Assembly (NCBI GenBank): GCA_009914615.1 | Contig: WNDX01000012.1 | Span: 1-49,762 of the forward strand | Reading direction: 5' to 3' | DNA length: 49,762 bases | Origin: Herbaspirillum frisingense | Lineage (GTDB): Bacteria; Pseudomonadota; Gammaproteobacteria; Burkholderiales; Burkholderiaceae_D | Shown: piece by piece, positions 9,290-18,045 of the stretch | Numbering within the stretch: the stretch's first letter is position 1 | Layout: the number at the start of each line of letters is the position of its first letter | Notes under the pieces: generated by a model | Seen by the model: only the letters and a program-made list of their open reading frames with translations | Told to the model about the DNA's origin: nothing | Database searches by the model: none | Position numbers and translations under genes: made by a program

Positions 9290-9724
9290 ATGCAATTAAA
9301 CACTATCCAACCCGCAGAAGGCGCAAAGCACGCTAAGCGTCGCGTCGGTCGTGGTATCGGCTCCGGCCTGGGCAAAACTGCCGGCCGCGGTCACAAGGGT
9401 CAGAAGTCGCGTTCGGGCGGTTTCCACAAGGTCGGCTTCGAAGGCGGCCAGATGCCCCTGCAACGTCGTTTGCCCAAGCGCGGTTTCAAGTCGCTGGCAA
9501 CCCCGTTCAAGGCTGAAGTGCGCCTCTCCGAACTGGAAAAGCTGCCCGTCGCCGAGATCGACGTGCTGGCACTGAAGCAAGCCGGCCTGGTGTCGGAACT
9601 GGCTCGTGTCGTGCGCATCATCAAGTCCGGCGAGCTGACCAAGAAGGTAACCGTCAAGGGTCTGATCGCAACCGCTGGTGCCAAGGCTGCTATTGAAGCT
9701 GCCGGCGGCTCCGTCGCTGAGTGA
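9290..9724 (+). CDS. rplO: 50S ribosomal protein L15 (uL15)
   Basis: 144 aa with the glycine-rich N-terminal [20 protein letters not shown] and [20 protein letters not shown] segments of L15. ATG 9290 follows GGAGCG; the in-frame upstream ATG at 9272 would add six residues not seen in the family. Confidence 0.97.
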   Translation: MQLNTIQPAEGAKHAKRRVGRGIGSGLGKTAGRGHKGQKSRSGGFHKVGFEGGQMPLQRRLPKRGFKSLATPFKAEVRLSELEKLPVAEIDVLALKQAGLVSELARVVRIIKSGELTKKVTVKGLIATAGAKAAIEAAGGSVAE

Positions 9725-9744
9725 TCCGGATCCCGGAGCATTAA

Positions 9745-11076
9745 TTGGCAACTACTCCTCAATTGGCGAAAGGCGCCGCAAAAGGCTTCCCCTGGGGGCG
9801 TTTGTGGTTCCTGCTGGGGGCGTTGATCGTTTATCGCATCGGTGCGCATATCCCGGTTCCGGGTATCGATCCGACGCAACTGGCGCAGCTGTTCAAGCAA
9901 AACCAGGGTGGCATTCTGGGCATGTTCAACATGTTCTCCGGTGGTGCCCTGTCGCGCTTTACGATCTTCGCACTGGGGATCATGCCGTATATCTCGGCAT
10001 CGATCATCATGCAGCTGCTGTCGGTGGTGTCGCCGCAGCTGGAAGCGTTGAAAAAAGAGGGTGAAGCCGGTCGTCGCAAGATCACGCAGTACACCCGTTA
10101 CGGCACCCTGGTGCTGGCGACCTTCCAGGCGCTGGGCATTGCGGTGGCGCTGGAATCGCAAGCCGGCCTGGTGCTGGATCCAGGCCTGGCGTTCCGCCTG
10201 ACGACGGTGGTCACGCTGATCACCGGCACGATGTTCCTGATGTGGCTGGGCGAACAGATCACCGAACGTGGTCTGGGCAACGGCATCTCGATCATTATCT
10301 TCGCCGGTATTGCAGCAGGTCTGCCGAATGCTCTGGGCGGTTTGTTCGAACTGGTCCGTACGGGTTCGATGAATGCGCTGTCGGCGATCCTGATTTGCGT
10401 GATCGTGGCGCTGGTGACCTTCCTGGTGGTGTTCATTGAACGCGGCCAGCGCAAGATCCTGGTGAACTACGCCAAGCGTCAGGTCGGCAACAAGATCTAC
10501 GGCGGCCAAAGCAGTCACCTGCCGCTGAAGCTGAACATGGCAGGCGTGATTCCGCCGATCTTCGCATCGTCGATCATTCTGTTCCCGGCGACGATCACCA
10601 GCTGGTTCACGTCGGGCGATACGTCGAATCCCTTCATTCGTTTCCTGAAGGATCTGGCGGCATCGATGGCGCCGGGCGAACCGATCCATGCGCTGTTGTA
10701 TGCGGTTGCGATTGTGTTCTTCTGCTTCTTCTATACCGCGCTGGTGTTCAACAGCAAGGAAACGGCAGATAACCTGAAGAAGAGTGGTGCGTTTGTTCCG
10801 GGTATCCGTCCGGGTGACCAGACGGCGCGTTATATCGACAAGATCCTGATGCGTCTGACGCTGGCCGGCGCCGTGTACATCACGCTGGTGTGTCTGTTGC
10901 CCGAGTTCCTGATCGCGCGCTGGAAGGTGCCGTTCTACTTCGGTGGCACATCGCTGCTGATCATTGTGGTCGTGACGATGGATTTCATGGCCCAGGTGCA
11001 GAACTATGTGATGTCGCAGCAGTATGAATCGTTGCTCCGCAAGGCTAATTTCAAGGGTGGAATGACCCCGCGCTAA
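9745..11076 (+). CDS. secY: Protein translocase subunit SecY
   Basis: 443 aa integral membrane protein with ten predicted transmembrane helices, the channel of the Sec translocon. The conserved cytoplasmic loop [17 protein letters not shown] and the segment [20 protein letters not shown], with its following TM helix, are present. The only start that gives the [11 protein letters not shown]-terminus is a TTG at 9745, with GGAG 6 nt upstream. No in-frame ATG is available before the first helix. Use of TTG may tune SecY below ribosomal protein levels (inference). Confidence 0.97.
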   Translation: MATTPQLAKGAAKGFPWGRLWFLLGALIVYRIGAHIPVPGIDPTQLAQLFKQNQGGILGMFNMFSGGALSRFTIFALGIMPYISASIIMQLLSVVSPQLEALKKEGEAGRRKITQYTRYGTLVLATFQALGIAVALESQAGLVLDPGLAFRLTTVVTLITGTMFLMWLGEQITERGLGNGISIIIFAGIAAGLPNALGGLFELVRTGSMNALSAILICVIVALVTFLVVFIERGQRKILVNYAKRQVGNKIYGGQSSHLPLKLNMAGVIPPIFASSIILFPATITSWFTSGDTSNPFIRFLKDLAASMAPGEPIHALLYAVAIVFFCFFYTALVFNSKETADNLKKSGAFVPGIRPGDQTARYIDKILMRLTLAGAVYITLVCLLPEFLIARWKVPFYFGGTSLLIIVVVTMDFMAQVQNYVMSQQYESLLRKANFKGGMTPR

Positions 11077-11110
11077 GCGGAGTTGCTCCCCAGAGGAACA
11101 AGAACACGGA

Positions 11111-11329
11111 ATGGCAAAAGACGACGTTATTCAGATGCAGGGCGAGATTCTTGAAAATCTCCCCAATGCGACATTCAGGGTTAAGTTGGAAAACGGTCAC
11201 GTTGTACTCGGCCATATTTCCGGCAAGATGCGCATGAATTACATCCGCATCTTGCCTGGCGATAAGGTAACGGTGGAACTGACACCTTACGATTTGAGCC
11301 GGGCACGTATCGTGTTCCGAACCAAGTAA
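11111..11329 (+). CDS. infA: Translation initiation factor IF-1
   Basis: 72 aa S1/OB-fold protein, nearly invariant in the family: [20 protein letters not shown] at the start and [20 protein letters not shown] at the end. IF-1 occupies the 30S A site during initiation. Placement between secY and rpmJ is typical of Burkholderiales-type alpha operons. Confidence 0.98.
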   Translation: MAKDDVIQMQGEILENLPNATFRVKLENGHVVLGHISGKMRMNYIRILPGDKVTVELTPYDLSRARIVFRTK

Positions 11330-11359
11330 CAGTGAAACATTGAAAGAAAGAGGGCCACA

Positions 11360-11473
11360 ATGAAAGTGCTCGCATCAGTCAAGCGGATCTGCCGCAACTG
11401 CAAAATCATCAAGCGCAATGGTATCGTTCGTGTCATCTGCACCGAACCCCGCCATAAGCAGCGCCAGGGTTAA
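11360..11473 (+). CDS. rpmJ: 50S ribosomal protein L36 (bL36), zinc-ribbon form
   Basis: 37 aa. It begins [20 protein letters not shown] and ends [10 protein letters not shown]. The zinc-binding set Cys11, Cys14, Cys27 and His32 is complete, so this is the C-plus (zinc) type. Zur-regulated C-minus paralogues exist in some bacteria, but none is seen here. GAGGG lies 5-9 nt before the ATG. It is easily missed because it is so short. Confidence 0.96.
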   Translation: MKVLASVKRICRNCKIIKRNGIVRVICTEPRHKQRQG

Positions 11474-11500
11474 TTAACGTTATTGATCGAGGAATAACGA

Positions 11501-11866
11501 ATGGCACGTATTGCAGGGGTCAACATCCCCAACCATCAGCACACCGTGATCGGCCTGACCGCCATCTATGGTATTGGCCGTCCGCGCGCGGAAGACATCT
11601 GCGCAGCAACCGGCGTTCCGACCAACAAGAAGGTCAAGGACCTGGACGATAACGAGCTGGAAAAGCTGCGTGACGAAATCGCCAAGTTCGTCGTGGAAGG
11701 CGATCTGCGCCGTGAGCTGTCCATGAACATCAAGCGTTTGATGGACCTGGGTTGCTACCGTGGCCTGCGTCACCGTCGTGGCCTGCCGGTTCGTGGTCAA
11801 CGTACCCGCACCAATGCCCGTACTCGCAAGGGTCCGCGCAAGGCTGCTCAATCGCTGAAGAAATAA
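11501..11866 (+). CDS. rpsM: 30S ribosomal protein S13 (uS13)
   Basis: 121 aa starting [20 protein letters not shown]. The C-terminal signature [20 protein letters not shown] is complete. S13 touches the P-site tRNA and the 50S subunit. In E. coli, S4 represses translation at the rpsM leader; here the 27-nt rpmJ-rpsM gap is too short for that structure. Confidence 0.98.
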   Translation: MARIAGVNIPNHQHTVIGLTAIYGIGRPRAEDICAATGVPTNKKVKDLDDNELEKLRDEIAKFVVEGDLRRELSMNIKRLMDLGCYRGLRHRRGLPVRGQRTRTNARTRKGPRKAAQSLKK

Positions 11867-11908
11867 TCCCGGCAGCGCTAGTCACTGGTCGGATTCAAGG
11901 AAGAAATT

Positions 11909-12313
11909 ATGGCAAAGTCCCCCAACAACGCAGCAGCATCGCGTGTTCGTAAGAAAGTTAAGAAGAACGTTGCTGAAGGTATCGCACACGTTCACGCTTC
12001 GTTCAACAACACCATCATCACGATCACCGACCGTCAGGGCAATGCTCTGTCGTGGGCGACTTCGGGTGGTGCTGGCTTCAAGGGTTCGCGCAAGTCGACT
12101 CCGTTCGCAGCCCAGGTCGCCGCTGAAAGCGCCGGCAAGGTCGCGATCGAATGCGGCATCAAGAACCTGGAAGTGCGTATCAAGGGCCCCGGCCCGGGCC
12201 GTGAATCCGCAGTGCGCGCTCTGAACAACCTGGGCATCAAGATCACCCAGATCCAGGACGTGACCCCGGTCCCGCACAACGGTTGCCGTCCGCCGAAGCG
12301 CCGTCGTATCTAA
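11909..12313 (+). CDS. rpsK: 30S ribosomal protein S11 (uS11)
   Basis: 134 aa. The core [20 protein letters not shown], the loop [20 protein letters not shown] and the C-terminal [12 protein letters not shown] are typical. S11 lies on the 30S platform by the E site. It is followed by a strong intrinsic terminator instead of running straight into rpsD. Confidence 0.98.
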   Translation: MAKSPNNAAASRVRKKVKKNVAEGIAHVHASFNNTIITITDRQGNALSWATSGGAGFKGSRKSTPFAAQVAAESAGKVAIECGIKNLEVRIKGPGPGRESAVRALNNLGIKITQIQDVTPVPHNGCRPPKRRRI

Positions 12314-12380
12314 TCTGTAGTATAATCTTGCGCTTCGCGTGTTTTGGCCTGAAAAGGCCACCGCCAAGCGCCGGAAATCA

Positions 12381-12410
12381 CCCGCCAATGACCTTGGCGG
12401 GTTTTGTTCT
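12381..12410 (+). terminator. Intrinsic terminator between rpsK and rpsD
   Basis: CCCGCCAA (12381-12388) and TTGGCGGG (12394-12401) pair perfectly around TGACC and are followed by TTTTGTTCTT. Just upstream, TGGCCT-GAAA-AGGCCA (12345-12360) forms a small stem with a GNRA tetraloop. Confidence 0.8.
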
Positions 12411-12420
12411 TAAGACCACT

Positions 12421-12487
12421 GTCTGACCGCAAGCAGGTCAGACTAGCGTCCGGCAGTACGGGACGTCATTTAATCAAAGGAAATACT
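12421..12487 (+). promoter_or_regulatory. Structured leader of rpsD
   Basis: GTCTGACC (12421-12428) and GGTCAGAC (12436-12443) form a perfect 8-bp stem, followed by a weaker CGTCC...GGGACG pairing that ends about 15 nt before the rpsD start. S4 is a known autoregulator in E. coli and Bacillus, so a leader target for S4 is a reasonable guess; no known motif was matched. Confidence 0.4.
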
Positions 12488-13111
12488 GTGGCACGTTATA
12501 TCGGACCGAAAGCAAAACTCTCCCGCCGCGAAGGCACCGACCTGTTCCTGAAGAGCGCACGCCGCTCCCTGGATTCCAAGTGCAAGCTGGACTCCAAGCC
12601 GGGTCAACACGGCCGCACCTCGGGCGCCCGCACCTCCGACTACGGCAACCAGCTGCGTGAAAAGCAGAAGGTCAAGCGCATGTACGGCGTCCTCGAACGT
12701 CAGTTCCGCCGCTACTTCGCCGAAGCCGACCGCCGCAAGGGCAACACCGGCGAAAACCTGCTGAAGCTGCTGGAAGCTCGCCTGGACAACGTCGTCTACC
12801 GCATGGGCTTCGGCTCGACCCGCTCGGAAGCGCGTCAGCTGGTGTCCCACAAGGCGCTGACCGTGAACGGTCAGGTCGTGAACATCGCTTCCTACCTGGT
12901 CAAGGCCGGTGACGTCGTCGCCGTGCGCGAAAAGGCCAAGAAGCAAGTGCGTATCGCCGAAGCCCTGTCGCTGGCCGAGTCGAGCGGTTTCCCGTCTTGG
13001 GTGTCGGTTGACGCCAAGAAGCTGGAAGGCACCTTCAAGTCGGCTCCGGACCGCAGCGAAATCGCCAACGACGTCAACGAATCGCTGATCGTCGAACTGT
13101 ATTCGCGTTAA
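12488..13111 (+). CDS. rpsD: 30S ribosomal protein S4 (uS4)
   Basis: 207 aa, against 206 in E. coli. The start is GTG 12488 (family N-terminus [20 protein letters not shown]) with AAAGGAAA upstream. Upstream in-frame ATG codons lie inside the terminator hairpin and are rejected. An S4 domain covers about residues 98-160 ([20 protein letters not shown]). S4 starts 16S rRNA assembly. The gene is bracketed by intrinsic terminators on both sides, so it may be transcribed partly on its own. Confidence 0.97.
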   Translation: MARYIGPKAKLSRREGTDLFLKSARRSLDSKCKLDSKPGQHGRTSGARTSDYGNQLREKQKVKRMYGVLERQFRRYFAEADRRKGNTGENLLKLLEARLDNVVYRMGFGSTRSEARQLVSHKALTVNGQVVNIASYLVKAGDVVAVREKAKKQVRIAEALSLAESSGFPSWVSVDAKKLEGTFKSAPDRSEIANDVNESLIVELYSR

Positions 13112-13132
13112 TCCGCAGTACTGCATCACCCG

Positions 13133-13157
13133 TGCCCACCATCCGGTGGGCATTTTT
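13133..13157 (+). terminator. Intrinsic terminator between rpsD and rpoA
   Basis: TGCCCACC (13133-13140), loop ATCC, GGTGGGCA (13145-13152), then TTTTT. The stem is compact and perfect with a T5 tract. It would reduce read-through into rpoA, yet no strong promoter is visible in the 57 nt between it and rpoA. Confidence 0.75.
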
Positions 13158-13214
13158 CCGAAAGCCATCAGCCTTATCGGTGTAACGAGCCGAGGGTATT
13201 GAAAAGGACATTTC

Positions 13215-14192
13215 ATGCAAAACAGTTTGTTGAAGCCCCGCATCATCGAAGTGGAAGCACTGGCTCCCGGTCACGCCAAGGTCGTGATGGAGCCGTTCGA
13301 GCGCGGTTACGGTCATACCCTGGGCAACGCGCTGCGTCGCGTCCTGCTGTCCACCATGACCGGCTACGCTCCGACCGAAGTCACCATCGCCGGCGTCGTG
13401 CACGAGTACTCCTCGCTGGACGGCGTGCAGGAAGACGTGGTCGATATCCTGCTGAACCTGAAGGGCGTGGTTTTCAAGCTGCACAACCGTGACGAAGTCA
13501 CCCTGACCTTGAAGAAGGAAGGCGAAGGCGTGGTTCTGGCATCGGACATCGATCTGCCGCACGACGTCGAGCTGATCAATCCGGATCACGTGATCGCCAA
13601 TCTGACCGGTGGCGGTAAGCTGGACATGCAGATCAAGGTCGAAAAGGGCCGCGGCTATGTGCCGGGTAACGTCCGTCGTCTGTCGGAAGACACCAACAAG
13701 ACCATCGGTCGCATCATCCTGGACGCTTCGTTCTCGCCCGTGCGTCGCGTTTCCTACGCCGTCGAATCGGCTCGCGTGGAACAGCGTACCGACCTGGACA
13801 AGCTGGTCATGAACATCGAGACCAACGGCGTCATCACCCCGGAAGAAGCGATCCGCCAATCGGCCCGCGTGCTGGTTGACCAACTGAACGTATTTGCCGC
13901 CCTGGAAGGCACCGAAGCGACCGCCGAAGCGCCGTCGCGCGCGCCGCAGGTCGATCCGATCCTGCTGCGTCCGGTGGACGACCTGGAGCTGACCGTCCGT
14001 TCGGCAAACTGTCTGAAGGCCGAGAACATCTACTACATCGGCGACCTGATCCAGCGCAGCGAAAACGAACTGCTGAAGACCCCGAACCTGGGTCGCAAGT
14101 CGCTGAACGAAATCAAGGAAGTCCTGGCTTCGCGTGGCCTGACCCTGGGCATGAAGCTGGAAAACTGGCCGCCTGCCGGCCTGGAGAAGTAA
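13215..14192 (+). CDS. rpoA: DNA-directed RNA polymerase subunit alpha
   Basis: 325 aa. The N-terminal dimerisation domain (residues 1-235) has the conserved [20 protein letters not shown]. The C-terminal domain (about 250-320) carries the DNA/activator-binding helix-hairpin-helix seen as [20 protein letters not shown]. It is the scaffold for RNA polymerase assembly and binds UP elements. The start has AAAAGGA upstream. Confidence 0.98.
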   Translation: MQNSLLKPRIIEVEALAPGHAKVVMEPFERGYGHTLGNALRRVLLSTMTGYAPTEVTIAGVVHEYSSLDGVQEDVVDILLNLKGVVFKLHNRDEVTLTLKKEGEGVVLASDIDLPHDVELINPDHVIANLTGGGKLDMQIKVEKGRGYVPGNVRRLSEDTNKTIGRIILDASFSPVRRVSYAVESARVEQRTDLDKLVMNIETNGVITPEEAIRQSARVLVDQLNVFAALEGTEATAEAPSRAPQVDPILLRPVDDLELTVRSANCLKAENIYYIGDLIQRSENELLKTPNLGRKSLNEIKEVLASRGLTLGMKLENWPPAGLEK

Positions 14193-14204
14193 TGTTGACG
14201 GCAT

Positions 14205-14233
14205 GGCCGGTGCGGATGTAGATCCGCCCGGCC
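14205..14233 (+). other. Large mRNA hairpin between rpoA and rplQ
   Basis: GGCCGG (14205-14210), a bulged T and GCGGAT pair with ATCCGC and CCGGCC around a GTAG loop: 12 bp with one bulge. There is no T tract, so it is not an intrinsic terminator. It may stabilise or process the mRNA in the 184-nt gap. Confidence 0.5.
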
Positions 14234-14376
14234 GTGCCGGCAGGAATGCAGCATCAAGTTGTACCCGCGTTGTAGCGTAGTTTTTTAATCGTCATATACC
14301 GGTCCGCGGACGGGCAAGGCTGCAAGCCCCTCCGATCGAAGAACTGGATCAAAACTGTCACTGAAAGGAAATTATC

Positions 14377-14772
14377 ATGCGTCACCGTCACGGTCTCCGC
14401 AAACTGAATCGTACTTCGTCCCACCGTCTGGCCATGCTGCGCAACATGACTGTTTCGCTGCTGAAGCACGAAGCCATCAAGACCACCCTGCCGAAGGCCA
14501 AGGAACTGCGCCGCGTCGTCGAGCCGATCCTGACCCTGGGCAAGACCGACACCCTGGCCAACAAGCGTCTGGCCTTCAACCGTCTGCGCGACCGCGAAAT
14601 CGTGTTGAAGCTGTTCGCTGAACTGGGCCCGCGCTACGCAGCGCGCAACGGCGGCTACCTGCGCATCCTGAAGATGGGCTTCCGCCAAGGCGACAACGCG
14701 CCGATGGCCTTCGTCGAGCTGGTCGATCGTCCGGAAATCACCGACGAAGCAGCAGTCCCGACCGCCGAGTAA
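14377..14772 (+). CDS. rplQ: 50S ribosomal protein L17 (bL17)
   Basis: 131 aa. It begins [20 protein letters not shown] and contains [20 protein letters not shown], the L17 signature. L17 lies near the tunnel exit. It is the last gene of the alpha segment; a strong terminator follows. AAAGGAAA precedes the ATG. Confidence 0.98.
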   Translation: MRHRHGLRKLNRTSSHRLAMLRNMTVSLLKHEAIKTTLPKAKELRRVVEPILTLGKTDTLANKRLAFNRLRDREIVLKLFAELGPRYAARNGGYLRILKMGFRQGDNAPMAFVELVDRPEITDEAAVPTAE

Positions 14773-14786
14773 GTCCGGTCGTCAGC

Positions 14787-14817
14787 AAAAAAAAGCCAGG
14801 CATTGCCTGGCTTTTTT
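14787..14817 (+). terminator. Strong terminator ending the ribosomal block
   Basis: A8, then GCCAGGC (14795-14801), loop ATT, GCCTGGC (14805-14811), then T6. The symmetric A and T tracts make it bidirectional. Confidence 0.9.
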
Positions 14818-14979
14818 GTTTTCTGGCGCGGCAAGCGTAGTGCTTATGTCTTGTCCTTGCGTTGTCCGGCGGCGCAGAGGGCGTGGATGTGGTTGAATAC
14901 GCCATGCGTGGCAACGCGGCCATCATGAACTCCATGCATGACCGCCATCATCGCCTGCGCATGCAGAAGGAGCCCGGAC

Positions 14980-15327
14980 ATGACATCATCCCTGTTGAAC
15001 CAGCCGCTGCTGGTGCTGACCAACGTGCCTGAAGAGGCGCTGGCCAAGACGCTGGCACGCACCCTGGTCGAAGAGGGTCTGGCCGCGTGCGTGAACATCC
15101 TTGCGCCGGTATCTTCGGTGTACCGGTGGCAAGGCCAGATCGAGCAGGCCACCGAGATCCCTCTGCTGGTCAAGACCACGCAGGCGCGTTATGCAGAAGT
15201 CGAGCAGGCGATCCTGCAGGCTCATCCCTACGACGTGCCGGAGATCGTGGCGCTGCCGCTGGCGGCGGGTCTGCCGGCCTATCTGGCTTGGATGCAGGAA
15301 GAGACGCGCAAGCCCTTGCGCGTCTGA
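14980..15327 (+). CDS. cutA: Divalent-cation tolerance protein CutA
   Basis: 115 aa with the CutA1 landmarks: LVLTNVPEEALAKTLARTLV, LAACVNILAPVSSVYRWQG (the C-x-N and Y-x-W core), EIPLLVKTT and AHPYDVPEIVALP. CutA1 is a trimeric ferredoxin-like fold protein. In E. coli it is genetically linked to copper tolerance and to dsbD. ATG 14980 has AAGGAG 7 nt upstream; an in-frame ATG at 14938 gives a non-conserved extension. dsbD follows after 23 nt, so the two form an operon, as in many proteobacteria. Confidence 0.93.
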   Translation: MTSSLLNQPLLVLTNVPEEALAKTLARTLVEEGLAACVNILAPVSSVYRWQGQIEQATEIPLLVKTTQARYAEVEQAILQAHPYDVPEIVALPLAAGLPAYLAWMQEETRKPLRV

Positions 15328-15350
15328 AGCAAAGGAATCCGTAGAACCGC

Positions 15351-17144
15351 ATGAACAAGATCAAGAACCGCTTTGCCGACGGCCTGCGCCGTCTTTTGAT
15401 GCAAATCCTGCTGTTGCTGCCGCTGGCGGCCTTGCTTGCCTGCGGCGGCGCACGGGCCGCCGAGGATTACCTGCCGCCCGAGCAGGCCTTCCAGATGAGC
15501 GCGCGCATGGTCGATGCCGGCACGCTGGAGCTGAGTTACCGCATCGCCGATGGCTACTACATGTACCGCGACCGCTTCCATTTCACCGCCGAAGGCGCGA
15601 CGCTGGGCGAGCCGCAATTCCCGCACGGGACCACCAAGTACGACGAGAATTTCCAGAAGGAAGTCGAGACCTATCATAACGCCGTCGTGGCGCGCGTGCC
15701 GGTCTCCGGCGCCGCGGGCGACTTCACGGTCAGTGCGGTCTCGCAGGGTTGCGCCGACAAGGGCTTGTGCTATCCGCCCATGACGCTGAAGCTGAACATG
15801 TCGCCGCAAGCGATCGGCGCCGTGGTTCAGGCCGGCGGCGGCGAGCCGGGCGGGCAAGGCGCCGGCGGCACCGATGTCGATGGTATCGCCGCGGTGCTCC
15901 AGAGCGGCAAGCTGTGGAGCGTCCTTTCTCTATTCTTCATCCTCGGCATCGGCCTGTCGTTCACGCCTTGCGTGCTGCCGATGGTGCCCATCCTGTCTTC
16001 CATCATCGTCGGCCAGCAGCAGCCGGCTGCGGGCGGGCGCGCGCGCAGCTTCCTGCTGTCGGTGGATTATTCGCTGGGCATGGCCCTGGTCTATACGGCC
16101 CTGGGCGTGGCTGCCGGCATGCTGGGAGAAGGCCTGTCGGCCTATCTGCAGAATCCCTGGATCCTTGGCGCCTTTGCGCTGCTGATGGCCGGCCTGGCCT
16201 TGTCCATGTTCGATGTCTATACGCTGCAGGTGCCGGCCGCGCTGCAATCGAAGCTGTCCTCCGCATCGGGCGGCGGCAGCGGCAAGTGGGTCGGCGTGTT
16301 CCTGATGGGCGCGATCTCGGCGCTGATCGTCGGTCCTTGCGTGGCCGCGCCGCTGGCCGGCGCGCTGCTCTACATCAGCCAGTCCGGCAATGTGGCGCTG
16401 GGCGGCAGCGCGCTGTTCGCCATGGCCGCCGGCATGAGCGTGCCGCTGCTGCTGATCGGCGCTTCCGCCGGCGCCCTGCTGCCGCGCGCCGGCGCCTGGA
16501 TGGATTCGGTCAAGCGCCTGTTCGGCGTGTTGATGCTGGGTACCGCGCTGTGGATGGTGTCGCCGGTGATTCCGGACTGGCTGCATGTGGCCGGCTGGGC
16601 CGCGCTGGGCATCGGCTATGGCGCCTTCCTGCTGTGGTCGCGGCCGGCCGGCTGGGTGGCGCGCGGCTTCGGCTTGGCGATCGCCACGCTGGGCCTGTTG
16701 CAACTGGTCAACGTGGCGACCGGCGGGCGCGACCCGCTGGCGCCGATGGCGCAACTGCGCGGATCGGGCCAGGCCGCCGTGCATACCGACTTCGTGCGTG
16801 TGCGTTCGTCCGCCGAACTCGACGCCGCGCTCAAGGAAAACGCTGCCGGCGAGCGCCGTCCCGTGATGCTGGATTTCTATGCCGACTGGTGCGTCTCCTG
16901 CAAGGAAATGGAGCGTCTCACGTTCACCGATGCGCGCGTCAAGGAGCGTTTCGGACAGATGCTGCTGCTGCAGATCGACGTCACCGCCAACAATGGCGAC
17001 GACCGCGCCATGCTCAAGCGCTTCAACCTGTTCGGGCCGCCGGGCATCATGTTCTTCAATGCGGACGGCAAGGAGCTGATCGACCGCCGCGTGATCGGCT
17101 ACCAGGACGCCGACCGCTTCATCGTCACCTTGCAGAGCCTCTGA
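15351..17144 (+). CDS. dsbD: Thiol:disulfide interchange protein DsbD
   Basis: 597 aa. A signal peptide (about 1-36, cleavage after ARA) precedes a periplasmic alpha domain with the redox pair Cys134/Cys140 in GCADKGLCYPP. The membrane beta domain has eight helices with Cys207 (FTPCVLPMVP) and Cys330 (VGPCVAAPL). A C-terminal thioredoxin-like gamma domain has Cys514-V-S-Cys517. All three pairs match E. coli DsbD. The protein carries electrons from cytoplasmic thioredoxin to periplasmic DsbC and to cytochrome c maturation. That function fits the ResB/CcsB genes at 31.5-35 kb, which need reduced apocytochrome. Confidence 0.96.
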   Translation: MNKIKNRFADGLRRLLMQILLLLPLAALLACGGARAAEDYLPPEQAFQMSARMVDAGTLELSYRIADGYYMYRDRFHFTAEGATLGEPQFPHGTTKYDENFQKEVETYHNAVVARVPVSGAAGDFTVSAVSQGCADKGLCYPPMTLKLNMSPQAIGAVVQAGGGEPGGQGAGGTDVDGIAAVLQSGKLWSVLSLFFILGIGLSFTPCVLPMVPILSSIIVGQQQPAAGGRARSFLLSVDYSLGMALVYTALGVAAGMLGEGLSAYLQNPWILGAFALLMAGLALSMFDVYTLQVPAALQSKLSSASGGGSGKWVGVFLMGAISALIVGPCVAAPLAGALLYISQSGNVALGGSALFAMAAGMSVPLLLIGASAGALLPRAGAWMDSVKRLFGVLMLGTALWMVSPVIPDWLHVAGWAALGIGYGAFLLWSRPAGWVARGFGLAIATLGLLQLVNVATGGRDPLAPMAQLRGSGQAAVHTDFVRVRSSAELDAALKENAAGERRPVMLDFYADWCVSCKEMERLTFTDARVKERFGQMLLLQIDVTANNGDDRAMLKRFNLFGPPGIMFFNADGKELIDRRVIGYQDADRFIVTLQSL

Positions 17145-17251
17145 CGCCGGACATCTGGCCGCGTGGCAAGCTTGGCAGTCTGGCAAGCCGCGCGCGACGT
17201 GAGACCGGCTTCGACATTGCGCGGCGTTATTTGGTTACGCCTTAATAGTTG

Positions 17252-17280
17252 TTGGAGCCTGGTATCGGTCGCGTTATAGT
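17252..17280 (+). promoter_or_regulatory. Sigma-70 promoter of the peroxiredoxin gene
   Basis: TTGGAG (17252-17257), a 17-bp spacer and TATAGT (17275-17280). The predicted start near 17287 leaves a leader of about 36 nt. It lies in an AT-richer pocket of the intergenic region. No OxyR box was recognised with confidence. Confidence 0.6.
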
Positions 17281-17322
17281 CTGCGTTCTTTATCCCTCAC
17301 CCTCTCGAACAAGGAGACTGTC

Positions 17323-17961
17323 ATGACGCTGCGCCTGGGCGATACCGCACCTGATTTCGAACAAGAATCTTCCATCGGCAAGATCAAATTCCACGACTGG
17401 GCGGGCGATTCCTGGGTCGTCCTGTTCTCGCACCCGGCCGACTTCACACCGGTCTGCACCACCGAGCTGGGCCTGACCGCCAAGCTCAAGCCCGAATTCG
17501 ACAAGCGCAACGTCAAGGCCATCGCCCTGTCGGTGGATGGCGCCGACGCCCACAACCAGTGGATCAAGGACATCGAGGAAACCCAGCAGACCGTCGTCGG
17601 TTTCCCCATCGTGGCCGACGTGGACAAGAAGGTCGCCGGCCTGTACGACATGATCCACCCGAACCAGTCCGAGACCGCCACCGTGCGCTCGCTGTTCGTG
17701 ATCGATCCGAAGAAGAAGGTCCGTCTGATCATCACTTATCCGATGAGCACCGGCCGCAACTTCGATGAGGTGCTGCGCGTCCTGGACGCCCTGCAACTGA
17801 CCGACGGCTATACCGTCGCCACGCCGGGCAACTGGAAGGATGGCGACGACGTCATCATCCCGCTGTCCGTGAAGGATGAGGAAGTGATCAAGCAGAAGTA
17901 CCCGAAGGGCTACAAGTCCCCGCGTCCTTACCTGCGCATCACGCCGCAGCCGAACAAATAA
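17323..17961 (+). CDS. 1-Cys peroxiredoxin (Prx6/LsfA type)
   Basis: 212 aa. The peroxidatic cysteine is Cys45 in HPADFTPVCTTELG, with Thr42 and Pro43 positioned as in the family. The protein has the long C-terminal arm (DGDDVIIPLSVKDEEVIKQK) of Prx6-type enzymes and no resolving CP motif. It reduces hydrogen and organic peroxides in the cytoplasm. It is monocistronic, with its own promoter and a strong terminator. AAGGAG precedes the ATG. Confidence 0.93.
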   Translation: MTLRLGDTAPDFEQESSIGKIKFHDWAGDSWVVLFSHPADFTPVCTTELGLTAKLKPEFDKRNVKAIALSVDGADAHNQWIKDIEETQQTVVGFPIVADVDKKVAGLYDMIHPNQSETATVRSLFVIDPKKKVRLIITYPMSTGRNFDEVLRVLDALQLTDGYTVATPGNWKDGDDVIIPLSVKDEEVIKQKYPKGYKSPRPYLRITPQPNK

Positions 17962-17985
17962 TAATCCGCGGTTCTGCCCGCACAG

Positions 17986-18012
17986 AAAAGCGCTCCCGCG
18001 GGAGCGCTTTTT
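17986..18012 (+). terminator. Terminator after the peroxiredoxin gene
   Basis: AAAAGCGCTCC (17986-17996), CGCG, GGAGCGCTTTTT (18001-18012). A perfect 11-bp stem with A and T flanks, so it can also serve the converging minus-strand SDR gene. Confidence 0.9.
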
Positions 18013-18045
18013 GTTTGGGCCGCGCATTGCGTCAGTACCACAACG

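Noticed and set aside
12404-12487. Upstream ATG that would extend rpsD by 28 residues
   Set aside because: It lies inside the T tract of the rpsK terminator, the residues are not S4-like, and GTG 12488 has a good ribosome site and the family N-terminus.
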